A DNA stretch of 64,000 nt from Gammaproteobacteria bacterium (GTDB lineage Bacteria > Pseudomonadota > Gammaproteobacteria > Enterobacterales > Neiellaceae). Positions 53,147 through 61,948 of this stretch are shown piece after piece. The DNA lies in assembly GCA_017425245.1 (NCBI GenBank), contig JAFOOX010000031.1:18664-82663 (forward strand), written 5' to 3'. Under the pieces are notes generated by a model that saw only the letters and a list, made by a program, of their open reading frames with translations, did no database searches and had not been told where the DNA came from. A program made the position numbers and the translations under genes. Position 1 is the stretch's first letter. Every line of letters begins with the position of its first letter.

Positions 53147-54067
53147 ATGGACAAGGCGATTATCGACGAAGCGCGCACTCAGCTGGTGACCATCCGCGAT
53201 CTGGTGCGTTTTCTCACCAGCCGCTTTACTGCGGCCGAGCTCTACTTTGGCCATGGCACCGACAACCCCTGGGATGAAGCGGTGGCCCTCATCACCCATG
53301 TGCTCCATCTGCCGCCGGATGCCGACAACAAGATCAGCGATTGCCGCCTGCTCGACTCTGAGAAGAGCGAGATCCTGGAGCTGGCCCGCCGCCGTATCGA
53401 CGAGCGTATGCCGCTGCCCTATTTGACTCACCGCGCCTGGTTTGCCGGGCTGGAATTCTATATCGACGAGCGGGTGCTGATCCCGCGCTCGCCGATGGCC
53501 GAGCTGCTGGCCGCCAACCTGGAGCCCTACGTCAATCTGGCGCCGCGCCGTATTCTCGATATGTGTACCGGCTCCGGCTGTATCGCCGTCGCGGCGGCTG
53601 TCACCTTTCCCTACGCCGAGGTCGACGCGGTCGATATCAGCCATGAGGCGTTGGTGGTGGCCGAGGAGAATATCGATCGCCATCGGCTGTCGGATCGGGT
53701 GTTCCCGCTGCCGTCGGATCTGTTCGATGAGCTGCCGGCCGAGATCTATGACGTGATCCTTGCCAACCCGCCTTACGTTGAGGACGGCGAGATGGACGAG
53801 CTGCCGCCGGAATATCAATACGAGCCGGCACTGGCGCTGGCTGCCGGTGAGGATGGGCTGGATCTGGTGCGCCGCCTGCTGCGTGAGGCGCCCCACCATC
53901 TGACCGAGCATGGGGTGCTGTTTTGTGAAGTGGGGGCCAGCTGGCCCAACATGGAGCAGGCCTTCCCCGATATCCCCTTCCACTGGGTGCAGTTCAACCG
54001 TGGGGGTGACGGGGTTTTTGTGATGACGCGGGCGGAGCTGATGCGCTACGCCGACCACTTTGAATGA
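53147..54067 (+). CDS. prmB: Ribosomal protein uL3 glutamine methyltransferase
   Basis: Methylates a glutamine of ribosomal protein L3. The 306 residues match E. coli PrmB (310). The N-terminal FGHGTDNPWDEAVALI is PrmB-specific. The S-adenosylmethionine site is DMCTGSGCIAVAAA, and the glutamine-binding NPPYVEDGEMDELP is intact. I prefer the ATG at 53147 (MDKAIIDEA) after GGGAA; one at 53141 is two codons earlier. It is followed by aroC, as in most relatives. Confidence 0.95.
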   Translation: MDKAIIDEARTQLVTIRDLVRFLTSRFTAAELYFGHGTDNPWDEAVALITHVLHLPPDADNKISDCRLLDSEKSEILELARRRIDERMPLPYLTHRAWFAGLEFYIDERVLIPRSPMAELLAANLEPYVNLAPRRILDMCTGSGCIAVAAAVTFPYAEVDAVDISHEALVVAEENIDRHRLSDRVFPLPSDLFDELPAEIYDVILANPPYVEDGEMDELPPEYQYEPALALAAGEDGLDLVRRLLREAPHHLTEHGVLFCEVGASWPNMEQAFPDIPFHWVQFNRGGDGVFVMTRAELMRYADHFE

Positions 54068-54101
54068 CGCCACTGTGCTCAGCTAACGGAACAGGACCAC
54101 G

Positions 54102-55184
54102 ATGTCAGGCAATACTCTGGGACGACTCTTTACCGTCACCACCTTTGGCGAAAGCCACGGCCAAGCGCTGGGCTGCATTGTTGATGGCTGCCCGCCGGGG
54201 CTGGAATTGTGCGCTGAGGATCTGCAGGGCGATCTCGACCGCCGCCGTCCCGGCACCTCGCATTTCACCACCGCCCGCCGCGAACCGGACGAGGTGCAGA
54301 TTTTGTCTGGAGTGTTTGAGGGCAAGACCACTGGCACTCCCATCGGCCTGCTGATCCACAACACCGATCAGCGCTCGCAGGACTACGGCAAGATCAAGGA
54401 TCTGTTCCGCCCTGGCCACGCCGATTATGCCTATGAGCACAAGTACGGGGTGCGCGACTACCGTGGCGGTGGCCGCTCCTCGGCGCGCGAGACGGCCATG
54501 CGGGTGGCCGCTGGCGCCATCGCCCGCAAGTATCTGGCCGAGCGCGGCATCACCATCCGTGCCTATCTGGCGCAGATGGGCGATGTCACCATCAAGACGG
54601 TGGACTGGGAGCAGGTGAGACAGAACGACTTCTTCTGCCCCGATGCCGAAGCCGCCGAGGCGATGGAAGCGCTGATCCGCGAGCTGAAAAAAGCTGGCGA
54701 CTCGGTGGGTGCGCTGATTGTGGTGGAGGCGGAAGGGGTGCCGCCGGGTCTCGGCGAGCCGATCTTCGACCGCCTTGATGCCGAACTGGCTCACGCGCTG
54801 ATGAGCATCAACGCGGTCAAAGGGGTGGAGATTGGCGATGGCATGGCGGTAGCCAGTCAGCGCGGCAGCACCCATCGTGACGAGCTGACCCCTGAGGGCT
54901 TTACTGCCAACCACGCCGGTGGCGTCCTCGGTGGCATCTCCAGCGGCCAGACCATTCGCGCCCGCATCGCCTTGAAGCCCACCTCCAGCATCACCATCCC
55001 CGGTCGCACCATCGATCGCGATGGCAACCCGGCCGAGGTGGTGACCAAGGGCCGTCATGATCCCTGCGTCGGTATCCGCGCCGTGCCCATCGCCGAAGCG
55101 ATGGTGGCGCTGGTGCTGATGGACCACTGGTTGCGCCAGCGTGGCCAGAATGGTGAGGTGATCCCGCAGTTGCCGCGCATCTAA
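54102..55184 (+). CDS. aroC: Chorismate synthase
   Basis: Last step of the shikimate pathway: makes chorismate from 5-enolpyruvylshikimate 3-phosphate using reduced FMN. The 360 residues match E. coli AroC. Signatures: [38 protein letters not shown] and the C-terminal [17 protein letters not shown], with the catalytic histidines present. A good start follows ACGGAACAGGACCACG. A terminator follows the stop by 23 bases. Confidence 0.97.
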   Translation: MSGNTLGRLFTVTTFGESHGQALGCIVDGCPPGLELCAEDLQGDLDRRRPGTSHFTTARREPDEVQILSGVFEGKTTGTPIGLLIHNTDQRSQDYGKIKDLFRPGHADYAYEHKYGVRDYRGGGRSSARETAMRVAAGAIARKYLAERGITIRAYLAQMGDVTIKTVDWEQVRQNDFFCPDAEAAEAMEALIRELKKAGDSVGALIVVEAEGVPPGLGEPIFDRLDAELAHALMSINAVKGVEIGDGMAVASQRGSTHRDELTPEGFTANHAGGVLGGISSGQTIRARIALKPTSSITIPGRTIDRDGNPAEVVTKGRHDPCVGIRAVPIAEAMVALVLMDHWLRQRGQNGEVIPQLPRI

Positions 55185-55207
55185 GCGGCAAATCAAGCAA
55201 ATGATTG

Positions 55208-55234
55208 CGGCGGCCTCTGGCCGCCGTCTGTTTT
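55208..55234 (+). terminator. Terminator after aroC
   Basis: An 8-bp GC stem CGGCGGCC / GGCCGCCG with loop TCT, followed by TCTGTTTTA. Confidence 0.75.
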
Positions 55235-55261
55235 AGACCGTTGTGAAAGCTGAGGATGTTG

Positions 55262-56392
55262 ATGCCACGTTGGGTGCTGTCAGCCAACTATCTGCTGTTT
55301 TTTGCCATCCTCGGGCTGGTGGTGCCTTACCTCGGCCTGTTCCTGACCGGGCGCGGCTTCAACGGCGAACAGATCGGCCTGGTGCTGGCGCTGTTCATGG
55401 CAACCCGGGTCGTCTCGCCTAACCTGTGGGCCTGGCTGGCGGATCGTCTCGGCCAGCGGGCACGCATCGTCCGCGCCGGTGCCTTGCTGTCGCTGCTCTG
55501 CTTCCTGCCGCTGCTGTTCAGCCGAGGTGCGCTGGTCACCGTGGTGGCGCTGGTCGCCTTCTCCTTTTTCTGGACGGCGATCCTGCCGCAGCTGGAGGCG
55601 ATCACCCTGGCCCTGCTCGGTGATGAGCGGGCCCAGTACGCGCGCATGCGTGCCTGGGGCAGTGTTGGCTTTATCGTCACCTCCGCCGCTGCTGGCACCC
55701 TGCTGGGGTGGTGGGGCAGCGAGGCACTGGTGCCCATGGGTCTGGCCCTGCTGCTGGGGCTGCTGGCCACCACCAGCGGCGTGCGCGATCTGGCCGACAA
55801 CAGCAGCGATGAGCGGCTGGCCAGCGAGGCTGGTGGTTTCCGCCAACCACGGCTGTGGCTGCTATTGCTGTCGATGCTACTGCTGCAGATAAGCCACGGC
55901 CCCTACAACGGTTTCTATGTGCTCTATCTGCTCGATCATGGCCGCAGCAGTGGTATGGCCGGGGTGCTGGTGGGGCTGGGGGTGGTGGCCGAGATTGTCC
56001 TGTTTCTCTACTCGGCGCGGCTGCTGGCGCGCTATCCGCTGGTCAAGCTATTGCTGATCGCTTACGGCCTGTCGGTGGTGCGTTGGCTGGGCATCGCTGC
56101 CACCCCGGATCACTTGCCGTTGCTGGCGCTGTGGCAGCTGCTGCATGCGGCCAGCTTTGCTCTGGCCCATGCGGTGGCGATCCAGTTGGTGCACGCCAAT
56201 TTTGTGCCGGCCAACCGCAGTCGTGGTCAGGCCTTTTACCTCAGCTTCTGTTATGGCCTGGGCGGGGTGTTTGGCTCGCTCTACACCGGCTGGTTGTGGC
56301 AGGACGGCGCTGGCGGCCAACTGTCATTCCTCATCGCCGCCGCTTTCGCTGGCGGTGCGTTGCTGGTGGGCTGGCGGTTGTTGCGTAGTTAA
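55262..56392 (+). CDS. MFS transporter of the HcaT/PPP-like family
   Basis: A 376-residue inner-membrane protein with about twelve hydrophobic helices. The N-terminus WVLSANYLLFFAILGLVVPYLGLFL and the following GLVLALFMATRVVSPNLWAW are typical of the family that includes E. coli HcaT (a putative phenylpropionate transporter). Its order after aroC and before mnmC is common in this group, where it is a transporter of unknown substrate. I chose the ATG at 55262, six bases after GAGG; an ATG two codons earlier has no spacing. Its 3' end overlaps the convergent mnmC by 69 bases. Confidence 0.85.
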   Translation: MPRWVLSANYLLFFAILGLVVPYLGLFLTGRGFNGEQIGLVLALFMATRVVSPNLWAWLADRLGQRARIVRAGALLSLLCFLPLLFSRGALVTVVALVAFSFFWTAILPQLEAITLALLGDERAQYARMRAWGSVGFIVTSAAAGTLLGWWGSEALVPMGLALLLGLLATTSGVRDLADNSSDERLASEAGGFRQPRLWLLLLSMLLLQISHGPYNGFYVLYLLDHGRSSGMAGVLVGLGVVAEIVLFLYSARLLARYPLVKLLLIAYGLSVVRWLGIAATPDHLPLLALWQLLHAASFALAHAVAIQLVHANFVPANRSRGQAFYLSFCYGLGGVFGSLYTGWLWQDGAGGQLSFLIAAAFAGGALLVGWRLLRS

Positions 56393-58264
56393 ATAGCGGC
56401 TGGCGGTTAGCCGTTGTGGCGCCAGTGCGTCCAAGAGCGGTTGGGGCAGGGGAGCGGGTTCGCCGAGCAGCTGGGCCACCACCCGTTCGGCCAGCAGCGG
56501 TGCCGAGGTCAGCCCGCGCGAGCCGAGGGCCAGCACCATGCCCAAGCCATCATCTGCCAGCCCGGCCACCGGCAGATGGTCGGCGACACTGGCGCGCACG
56601 CTAACCCGCGCCGCCTGATCCAGTTCCAGCGTGGTCAGCCAGGGCTGAGGTCCCAGCGCCTCGAGCTGTTGCTGCAGGTTGCCCTGCTGCTCGGCTGGCG
56701 AGTAATCGAGATCGGCAAACTGGCGGACAAAGCTGGCGCCCATGGCGTGGCGGCCGGACAGCGCCGGGCTCAGGTAACCCTTGTGGCACAACACCTTGGT
56801 CAGGCGCAGCGAGTCGTCGCTGGCCTGCGGATAACTGACCTGACCGCGCACCCGCCCCAGTGGCAGCGTCAGGGGCGCGGGCAGCGTACCGGCGCCGCTG
56901 GCCAGGATCACGGCATCGACCTGAAGCTGGCGCCCATCACTGGCGTGGATCTGCCAGCCATCCGCTGAACGTGCCAGTGCGGTGACTGAGGTGTGAGGGT
57001 GGTGGTTGATGGTGGTCAGCCGGGCGGCGTCGGTGAGCAGGGCGTTGACCAGTTCGCGCGGGCTGACCCAACCGGCCAACGGCAGATGAATGCCGGCCAG
57101 CGGCAGGGGCACGCCGGCCAGCGCGCTCGCTTGTTCGCGGTCGATCGCCGCCAGCAACTCGGCCGGATAGCAGGGGTTGGCGGCAATAGTCGCCAGCTTG
57201 CGGGCAGCGGCCGGGCTGTCGCCCAGTTGCAGCAGGCCACACCAGTCATGGGCAAAGGGCTGGCGCTCGGCCAGCTGCTGCAGCTGCTGGCGGGCATGGC
57301 CAAAGGCGCTGACATAGAGCTGGCTCATGGTGTCGAACTGGCCATGGAGCAGCGGGTAGAGCGCCCCCTGGCGGTTGCCGGAGGCGCCAGCGGCGGGCTC
57401 ATCATCGGCATAGAGCAGCTCGACGGTACAGCCACGGCGGGCCAGGGCATGGCACAGGCTGGCGCCGGCAATGCCGCCACCAATGACCGCGACGCGCTGT
57501 GGCTGTGGGTGCTCGGGGCTGGCACTGCCCTGAAACTGGCCAACCAGCATCTCCCGTTTGCGGCCAAAACCGGCCACTTTGCCCATGGCAAAGCCGGCGG
57601 CCTGCAGATCGCGGCGGATCTGGCCGACTGCGGTAAAGGTGGCCACTGTGGCCTTATCGCCACTGTTGGCCGCCATCCAGGCAAACAGCCGGGGCTGCCA
57701 CATCTCGGGGTTACGGGCCGGGGCGAAGCCGTCGAGAAACCAGGCGTCGGCGCTAAATGGCGCGCTCTGGTCGATAAAGTCAAAGAGATCGCCATACCAG
57801 AGATCGAGCTGCAGCTGACCATCTTCAAAGCTGCGGCGATGCAGGCCGGGGCTGGCCAGCGGCAAGGCCGCCAGCAACTGTTCGCTCATCGGCTGCAGTT
57901 CAGGCCAGGCGGCCAGCGCCTGCTGGTGATCGACGGGACGCAGCGGGTGTTTCTCTACCGAGATAAAGTGCAGGCGCGGTACCGCCATGCCGCTGGCGCG
58001 GGCATCGCGCCAGGCCTGCCACAGGGCAAGAAAGTTAAGGCCGGTGCCAAAGCCGGTTTCGGCCACTACAAACAGCGGGCGTGAGTGAGTGGTCCAGCGC
58101 TCGGGCAGGCCGTTGGCGGCGACAAACACATAGCGGCTCTCGGCCAGCCCGTTATCGCAGGAGAAGTAGACATCATCAAAGGCGCTGGCCAGCGGCGTAC
58201 GCGCATCGCGCCACTGCAGTTGGGCGGGGATGATGGCGGCAGGCAGGGGGCGATGCTGGGTCAA
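56324..58264 (-). CDS. mnmC: tRNA 5-methylaminomethyl-2-thiouridine biosynthesis bifunctional protein
   Basis: Performs the last two steps of mnm5s2U synthesis at the wobble base. The N-terminal methyltransferase half contains FDDVYFSCDNGLAESRYVF, VVAETGFGTGLNFLALWQA and AWFLDGFAPARNPEMW. The C-terminal FAD-dependent oxidoreductase half starts with VAVIGGGIAGASLCHAL and has GVRGQ-like and DHLPVAGLADDG motifs. No ATG lies near the family start. TTG at 58264, six bases after GAGG, or GTG at 58267 are the likely starts, giving about 646 residues (E. coli 668). The frame open to 58426 would run into fabB. The C-terminus overlaps the convergent MFS gene by 69 bases. Confidence 0.92.
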   Translation of the reverse strand: MTQHRPLPAAIIPAQLQWRDARTPLASAFDDVYFSCDNGLAESRYVFVAANGLPERWTTHSRPLFVVAETGFGTGLNFLALWQAWRDARASGMAVPRLHFISVEKHPLRPVDHQQALAAWPELQPMSEQLLAALPLASPGLHRRSFEDGQLQLDLWYGDLFDFIDQSAPFSADAWFLDGFAPARNPEMWQPRLFAWMAANSGDKATVATFTAVGQIRRDLQAAGFAMGKVAGFGRKREMLVGQFQGSASPEHPQPQRVAVIGGGIAGASLCHALARRGCTVELLYADDEPAAGASGNRQGALYPLLHGQFDTMSQLYVSAFGHARQQLQQLAERQPFAHDWCGLLQLGDSPAAARKLATIAANPCYPAELLAAIDREQASALAGVPLPLAGIHLPLAGWVSPRELVNALLTDAARLTTINHHPHTSVTALARSADGWQIHASDGRQLQVDAVILASGAGTLPAPLTLPLGRVRGQVSYPQASDDSLRLTKVLCHKGYLSPALSGRHAMGASFVRQFADLDYSPAEQQGNLQQQLEALGPQPWLTTLELDQAARVSVRASVADHLPVAGLADDGLGMVLALGSRGLTSAPLLAERVVAQLLGEPAPLPQPLLDALAPQRLTASRYLTTQQPPAHQQRTASESGGDEE

Positions 58265-58373
58265 CACTGGCCTCGGCAGTAAAAAGGATGAAAAAGGGCA
58301 GGAAAGCTGACCTGTCAGCGTACACGTGTATGCTAAACTCCCGCCGTCTTTCCAACAGCCAGGAATTATCTTC

Positions 58374-59585
58374 ATGAAACGAGCGGTGATCACGGGCCTC
58401 GGTATTGTTTCCTCCATTGGTAACAACGCTCAAGAGGTTGCGGCAGCGCTGCGTCACGGTCAGAGCGGTATCACCCGCGCCCAGAGCTTCGTCGACATGG
58501 GTCTGCGCAGCCAAGTGTGGGGCGACATCAAACTGGACGCCATGGCTCTTATCGATCGCAAGCAAGCCCGTTTTATGGGTGAGGCGGCGGCCTATGCCTT
58601 CCTGTCGATGCAGCAGGCGATTGACGACGCCGGCCTCAGTGCCGAGCAGGTCTCCAACCCGCGCACCGGCCTGGTGGTCGGGTCCGGTGGCGCCAGCAGC
58701 AAAAATCAGGTCGAAGCGGCCGACATCCTGCGCGAAAAAGGGGTCAAGCGCATTGGGCCGTATATGGTGCCGCGCACCATGTCGAGCACCACCTCTGCCT
58801 GTCTGGCCACTCCCTTTGGCATCAAGGGGGTCAACTACACCATGAGTTCGGCCTGCGCCACCTCGGCCCACTGTATCGGTCACGCTTGGGAGCTGATCCA
58901 GCTTGGCAAGCAGGATGTGGTGTTTGCCGGCGGCGGTGAAGAGGTGCACTGGACCTTGGCCATGCAGTTTGACGCCATGGGCGCGCTGTCCAGCAAGTAC
59001 AACGACACCCCGGAGCGCGCCTCGCGCACCTACGACGCCGATCGTGATGGCTTTGTCATCTCCGGTGGCGGCGGCATGCTGGTGGTGGAAGAGCTGGAGC
59101 ATGCCCTTGCTCGCGGCGCCAAAATCTATGCTGAGATCGTCGGCTACGGCGCTACCTCAGACGGTTACGACATGGTTGCGCCGAGCGGTGAAGGTGCCGC
59201 TCGCTGCATGCAGCAGGCGTTGGCCACCGTCGATACCCCCATCGATTACCTCAACCCGCACGGCACCAGCACCCCGGTGGGTGATGTCAAGGAGCTGGGC
59301 GCCATCCGCGAAGTGTTCGGCGACAAGGCACCACCGATCAGCGCCACCAAGGCGATGACCGGCCACGCGCTGGGCGCTGCTGGTGTGCATGAGGCGATCT
59401 ACTCGCTGCTGATGATGGAGCAGGGCTTTATCGCCCCCTCGATCAACGTCGAGACGCTGGACCCGGAAGCGGTGGGCCTGCCGGTGGTGACCGAACTGCG
59501 TGAAGCCCAGCTCAACACCGTGATGTCCAACAGCTTCGGCTTTGGCGGCACCAACGCGACGCTGGTGTTCCGTCGTTACAAGTAA
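58374..59585 (+). CDS. fabB: 3-oxoacyl-[acyl-carrier-protein] synthase I
   Basis: Condensing enzyme of fatty-acid elongation, needed for unsaturated fatty acids in gammaproteobacteria. The 403 residues match E. coli FabB (406). The catalytic cysteine is residue 161 in [12 protein letters not shown]; the histidines are in [11 protein letters not shown] and [13 protein letters not shown]. Start ATG at 58374 follows CAGGAATTATCTTC; the open frame to 58326 includes promoter sequence. It is divergent from mnmC, the conserved order, and is followed by a strong terminator. Confidence 0.97.
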   Translation: MKRAVITGLGIVSSIGNNAQEVAAALRHGQSGITRAQSFVDMGLRSQVWGDIKLDAMALIDRKQARFMGEAAAYAFLSMQQAIDDAGLSAEQVSNPRTGLVVGSGGASSKNQVEAADILREKGVKRIGPYMVPRTMSSTTSACLATPFGIKGVNYTMSSACATSAHCIGHAWELIQLGKQDVVFAGGGEEVHWTLAMQFDAMGALSSKYNDTPERASRTYDADRDGFVISGGGGMLVVEELEHALARGAKIYAEIVGYGATSDGYDMVAPSGEGAARCMQQALATVDTPIDYLNPHGTSTPVGDVKELGAIREVFGDKAPPISATKAMTGHALGAAGVHEAIYSLLMMEQGFIAPSINVETLDPEAVGLPVVTELREAQLNTVMSNSFGFGGTNATLVFRRYK

Positions 59586-59602
59586 CCTCGGCTGACGATG
59601 AC

Positions 59603-59636
59603 AAGGGCGAGGCCATTCGGCTTCGCCCTTTTTGTT
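59603..59636 (+). terminator. Rho-independent terminator after fabB
   Basis: Stem AAGGGCGA / TCGCCCTT with a 12-base partly paired loop, followed by TTTGTTT, 17 bases after the fabB stop. Confidence 0.85.
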
Positions 59637-59733
59637 TGCACGATCGTTGTTCATGCCATGGGTGGCTGCCAGCGCTTTACATCAGGGCAGGGCAGCCGCA
59701 CCATTTCATCCCCATTTTCACCAAGGGCTGGCG

Positions 59734-60876
59734 ATGCGCATTCTGGCTGACGAAAACATGCCCTATGTGACCGAGCTGTTCGGTGGCTGGGGTGAGATCA
59801 CTACCCGCTCTGGGCGGGCGATCAGTACCGCTGATGTGGCCAGCGCCAATCTGTTGCTGGTACGCTCGGTGACCCGGGTTGATGCTGCGCTGCTGGTCTC
59901 GGCCCGCCAGCTCAAATTTGTCGGCTCAGCCACCATCGGCTGTGACCATATCGACCAGTTGCTGCTGGCCGAGCGGGGGATTCCCTTTGCCAATGCCCCC
60001 GGCTGCAACGCACCGGCGGTGGTGGATTACGTCATCGCCAGCCTGTTTCACGCCGCCCAACGTAGCGGCCGTGAGTTGCAGCAGCTGCGCTACGGCGTGG
60101 TTGGCGTCGGCCAGTGTGGTGGCCGGCTGGTTACGCGGCTGCAGGCGCTGGGGGTTGAGGTGCTGTGCTGCGATCCACCCCGCCAGCGCAGTGAAGGGCT
60201 GAGCGATTTTGTCGATATCGACACTCTGATTGACCACAGTGACGTGATCAGCCTGCATGTGCCGCTGGTGCGCAGCGGCCCTGATACTACCCACCATCTG
60301 CTGGATGGTACGCGACTGGCGCGGCTGCGCCCCGATGCCCTACTGATCAACGCCTGCCGTGGTGAGGTGGTGGATAACCACGCGCTGCTGGGGTTGCTCC
60401 ACCAGCGTCCCGATGTCGATGTGATCCTCGATGTGTGGGAAGGAGAACCACAACCCCTGCTGCCGCTGGTGGCCCGTGCGTTGATCGCCACCCCCCATAT
60501 CGCAGGTTATTCGCTGGAGGGCAAGGCCCGAGGCAGCTGGATGTTGGCCGAGCGCGTGGCGGCATTGCTGCAGCTGCCTGCGCCGCCAGCGCTGGCCAGC
60601 CTGTTGCCGCCACCCCAGCTCAGCCAGTTGCAGCTGGCCGCCGTACCGGACTGGGCCCAGCTGGGCCAGCTGGTGCATGCGGTCTATCAGCCGCTGGCCG
60701 ACGACACGCGCATGCGTCAGTCCGGGCTGGATGCTGCCGGTTTCGATCGTTTGCGCCGCGATTACCCCCAGCGCCGCGAACTGGCGGCGACCTGCGTCAG
60801 CGCCCCGGCCCAGGCTCACCCCCTGCTGAGCGGTTGCGGCTTTACCCTGAATTCACCTGTTGAGGAACAACCATGA
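59734..60876 (+). CDS. pdxB: Erythronate-4-phosphate dehydrogenase
   Basis: Second step of the DXP-independent branch of vitamin B6 synthesis, oxidising 4-phosphoerythronate with NAD. The 380 residues match E. coli PdxB (378). The NAD site is GVVGVGQCGGRLV; the catalytic region contains NACRGEVVDNHALL, DVWEGEPQP and TPHIAGYSLEGKARG. The C-terminal PdxB-specific domain follows. Start ATG follows CCAAGGGCTGGCG. Its stop overlaps the usg start by four bases. The first enzyme of the branch, Epd, is not encoded in this window. Confidence 0.95.
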   Translation: MRILADENMPYVTELFGGWGEITTRSGRAISTADVASANLLLVRSVTRVDAALLVSARQLKFVGSATIGCDHIDQLLLAERGIPFANAPGCNAPAVVDYVIASLFHAAQRSGRELQQLRYGVVGVGQCGGRLVTRLQALGVEVLCCDPPRQRSEGLSDFVDIDTLIDHSDVISLHVPLVRSGPDTTHHLLDGTRLARLRPDALLINACRGEVVDNHALLGLLHQRPDVDVILDVWEGEPQPLLPLVARALIATPHIAGYSLEGKARGSWMLAERVAALLQLPAPPALASLLPPPQLSQLQLAAVPDWAQLGQLVHAVYQPLADDTRMRQSGLDAAGFDRLRRDYPQRRELAATCVSAPAQAHPLLSGCGFTLNSPVEEQP

Positions 60877-61754
60877 GCATGACTCACCCCATTCACGAGG
60901 GGCTGCCGCGGCTGGCGGTTACCGGCATCACCGGCTTGGCGGGTCAGGCCCTGCTGCAGGAGCTGGAGCGGCGCCGTGACGCCCGGGTCTACGCGGTCGA
61001 GCTTGATGAGGTTGAGGAGCACTATCTGGACGAGGGCCATGTTGCTGCGCTGGTCCTGCCGGAAGAGATGGACTGGGACGCTTGCTCGGCATTGCTGGTC
61101 GCCAGCCCCGAGTTGCCGGCCTGGGCCAGTGGTTTGCCCTGCCCGGTGATCCGCCTGTGGCCCCAGACTGGGTTGGCGACGGCGCTGTGTCAGGCGTTGC
61201 AACCGTTGGTTGCTGCATTGCCGGAGGTGAGCGCGGCGCAGCTGACGGTGCTGTGGCCGATTGCGGTTAAACAGCAGCCGGGCATCGAAGAGCTGGTGCA
61301 GCAGACCGCTTCGCTGCTCAACGGACGCGGCGCCACACCACGCTTGTTTGGCCAGCAGGTGGCCTTTAATCTGACTCTTGGCAAGCTGGATCTGGCGCCC
61401 GAACTGGCGTCGCAGCTACGTCAGCTGTTTGTGCCAGCCTCCTGCACCGTGGTTGAAGCCCTGGCCCCCAGCTTTTTTGCAGTGGCGGTCGCTTTTCATT
61501 TCACCCTGCCGGTGACCGCCGACGAGGCTCGCTGGCGCAAAGCCTTGACGGCAGCCGGGGTCTCGGTGGCCAGCGGACGCAAGGATCTGCTGTCGCTGGT
61601 CAGTGATGTCTCGGGGCAGGGCGGATGGCAGGCGGCGGGCATCACAGGCGATGGCCAGCAGCTCAGTGGCTGGCTCTGTGGTGATCTGGCGCGAACCTTG
61701 CTGGTTGAACCGGCGCTGCGTCAATGGCGGCAATTACTGGCCGTTCAGCCCTGA
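60873..61754 (+). CDS. usg: USG-1 protein, aspartate-semialdehyde dehydrogenase homologue
   Basis: A 293-residue relative of aspartate-semialdehyde dehydrogenase that is probably not a dehydrogenase. The N-terminal LAVTGITGLAGQALLQELE replaces the normal NADP loop, and no catalytic-cysteine motif (typically GNCT/S) can be found. Regions such as AFNLTLGKLD align with the dehydrogenase core. It is 40 or more residues shorter than E. coli Usg (337), with the central part reduced. The function of Usg is unknown; the gene lies between pdxB and fimV in many gammaproteobacteria. Confidence 0.85.
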   Translation: MSMTHPIHEGLPRLAVTGITGLAGQALLQELERRRDARVYAVELDEVEEHYLDEGHVAALVLPEEMDWDACSALLVASPELPAWASGLPCPVIRLWPQTGLATALCQALQPLVAALPEVSAAQLTVLWPIAVKQQPGIEELVQQTASLLNGRGATPRLFGQQVAFNLTLGKLDLAPELASQLRQLFVPASCTVVEALAPSFFAVAVAFHFTLPVTADEARWRKALTAAGVSVASGRKDLLSLVSDVSGQGGWQAAGITGDGQQLSGWLCGDLARTLLVEPALRQWRQLLAVQP

Positions 61755-61821
61755 TTGACCGGGCCGGTGGTGCTGACCAATGCTGGTTGCATGACAGCTG
61801 CCACACATTTGCTGGCATCGA

Positions 61822-61849
61822 TTGACCCGCCGGGTCGCGTGGCTATCTT
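61822..61849 (+). promoter_or_regulatory. Candidate promoter of the fimV gene
   Basis: TTGACC (61822-61827) and TATCTT (61844-61849), 16 bases apart, lie about 100 bases upstream of the fimV start. Moderate match (5 of 6 and 4 of 6). The rest of the 61755-61948 gap holds nothing else recognisable. Confidence 0.4.
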
Positions 61850-61948
61850 ATAGATTGCTAAGGTAATTTCGATCTTTGCCGGCCATAATCTGGAGCCGGC
61901 ACGGTCAACAACCGGACGGTAGCCGCCGCCCGGCCGCAGGGGATGTTC

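Noticed and set aside
54105..55196. A 363-codon reverse open frame covering aroC
   Set aside because: Antisense to aroC over its whole length; typical of high third-position GC.
56993..58084. A 363-codon forward open frame inside mnmC
   Set aside because: Antisense to a gene with two recognised domains; composition is low-complexity Gln/Gly/Ala.
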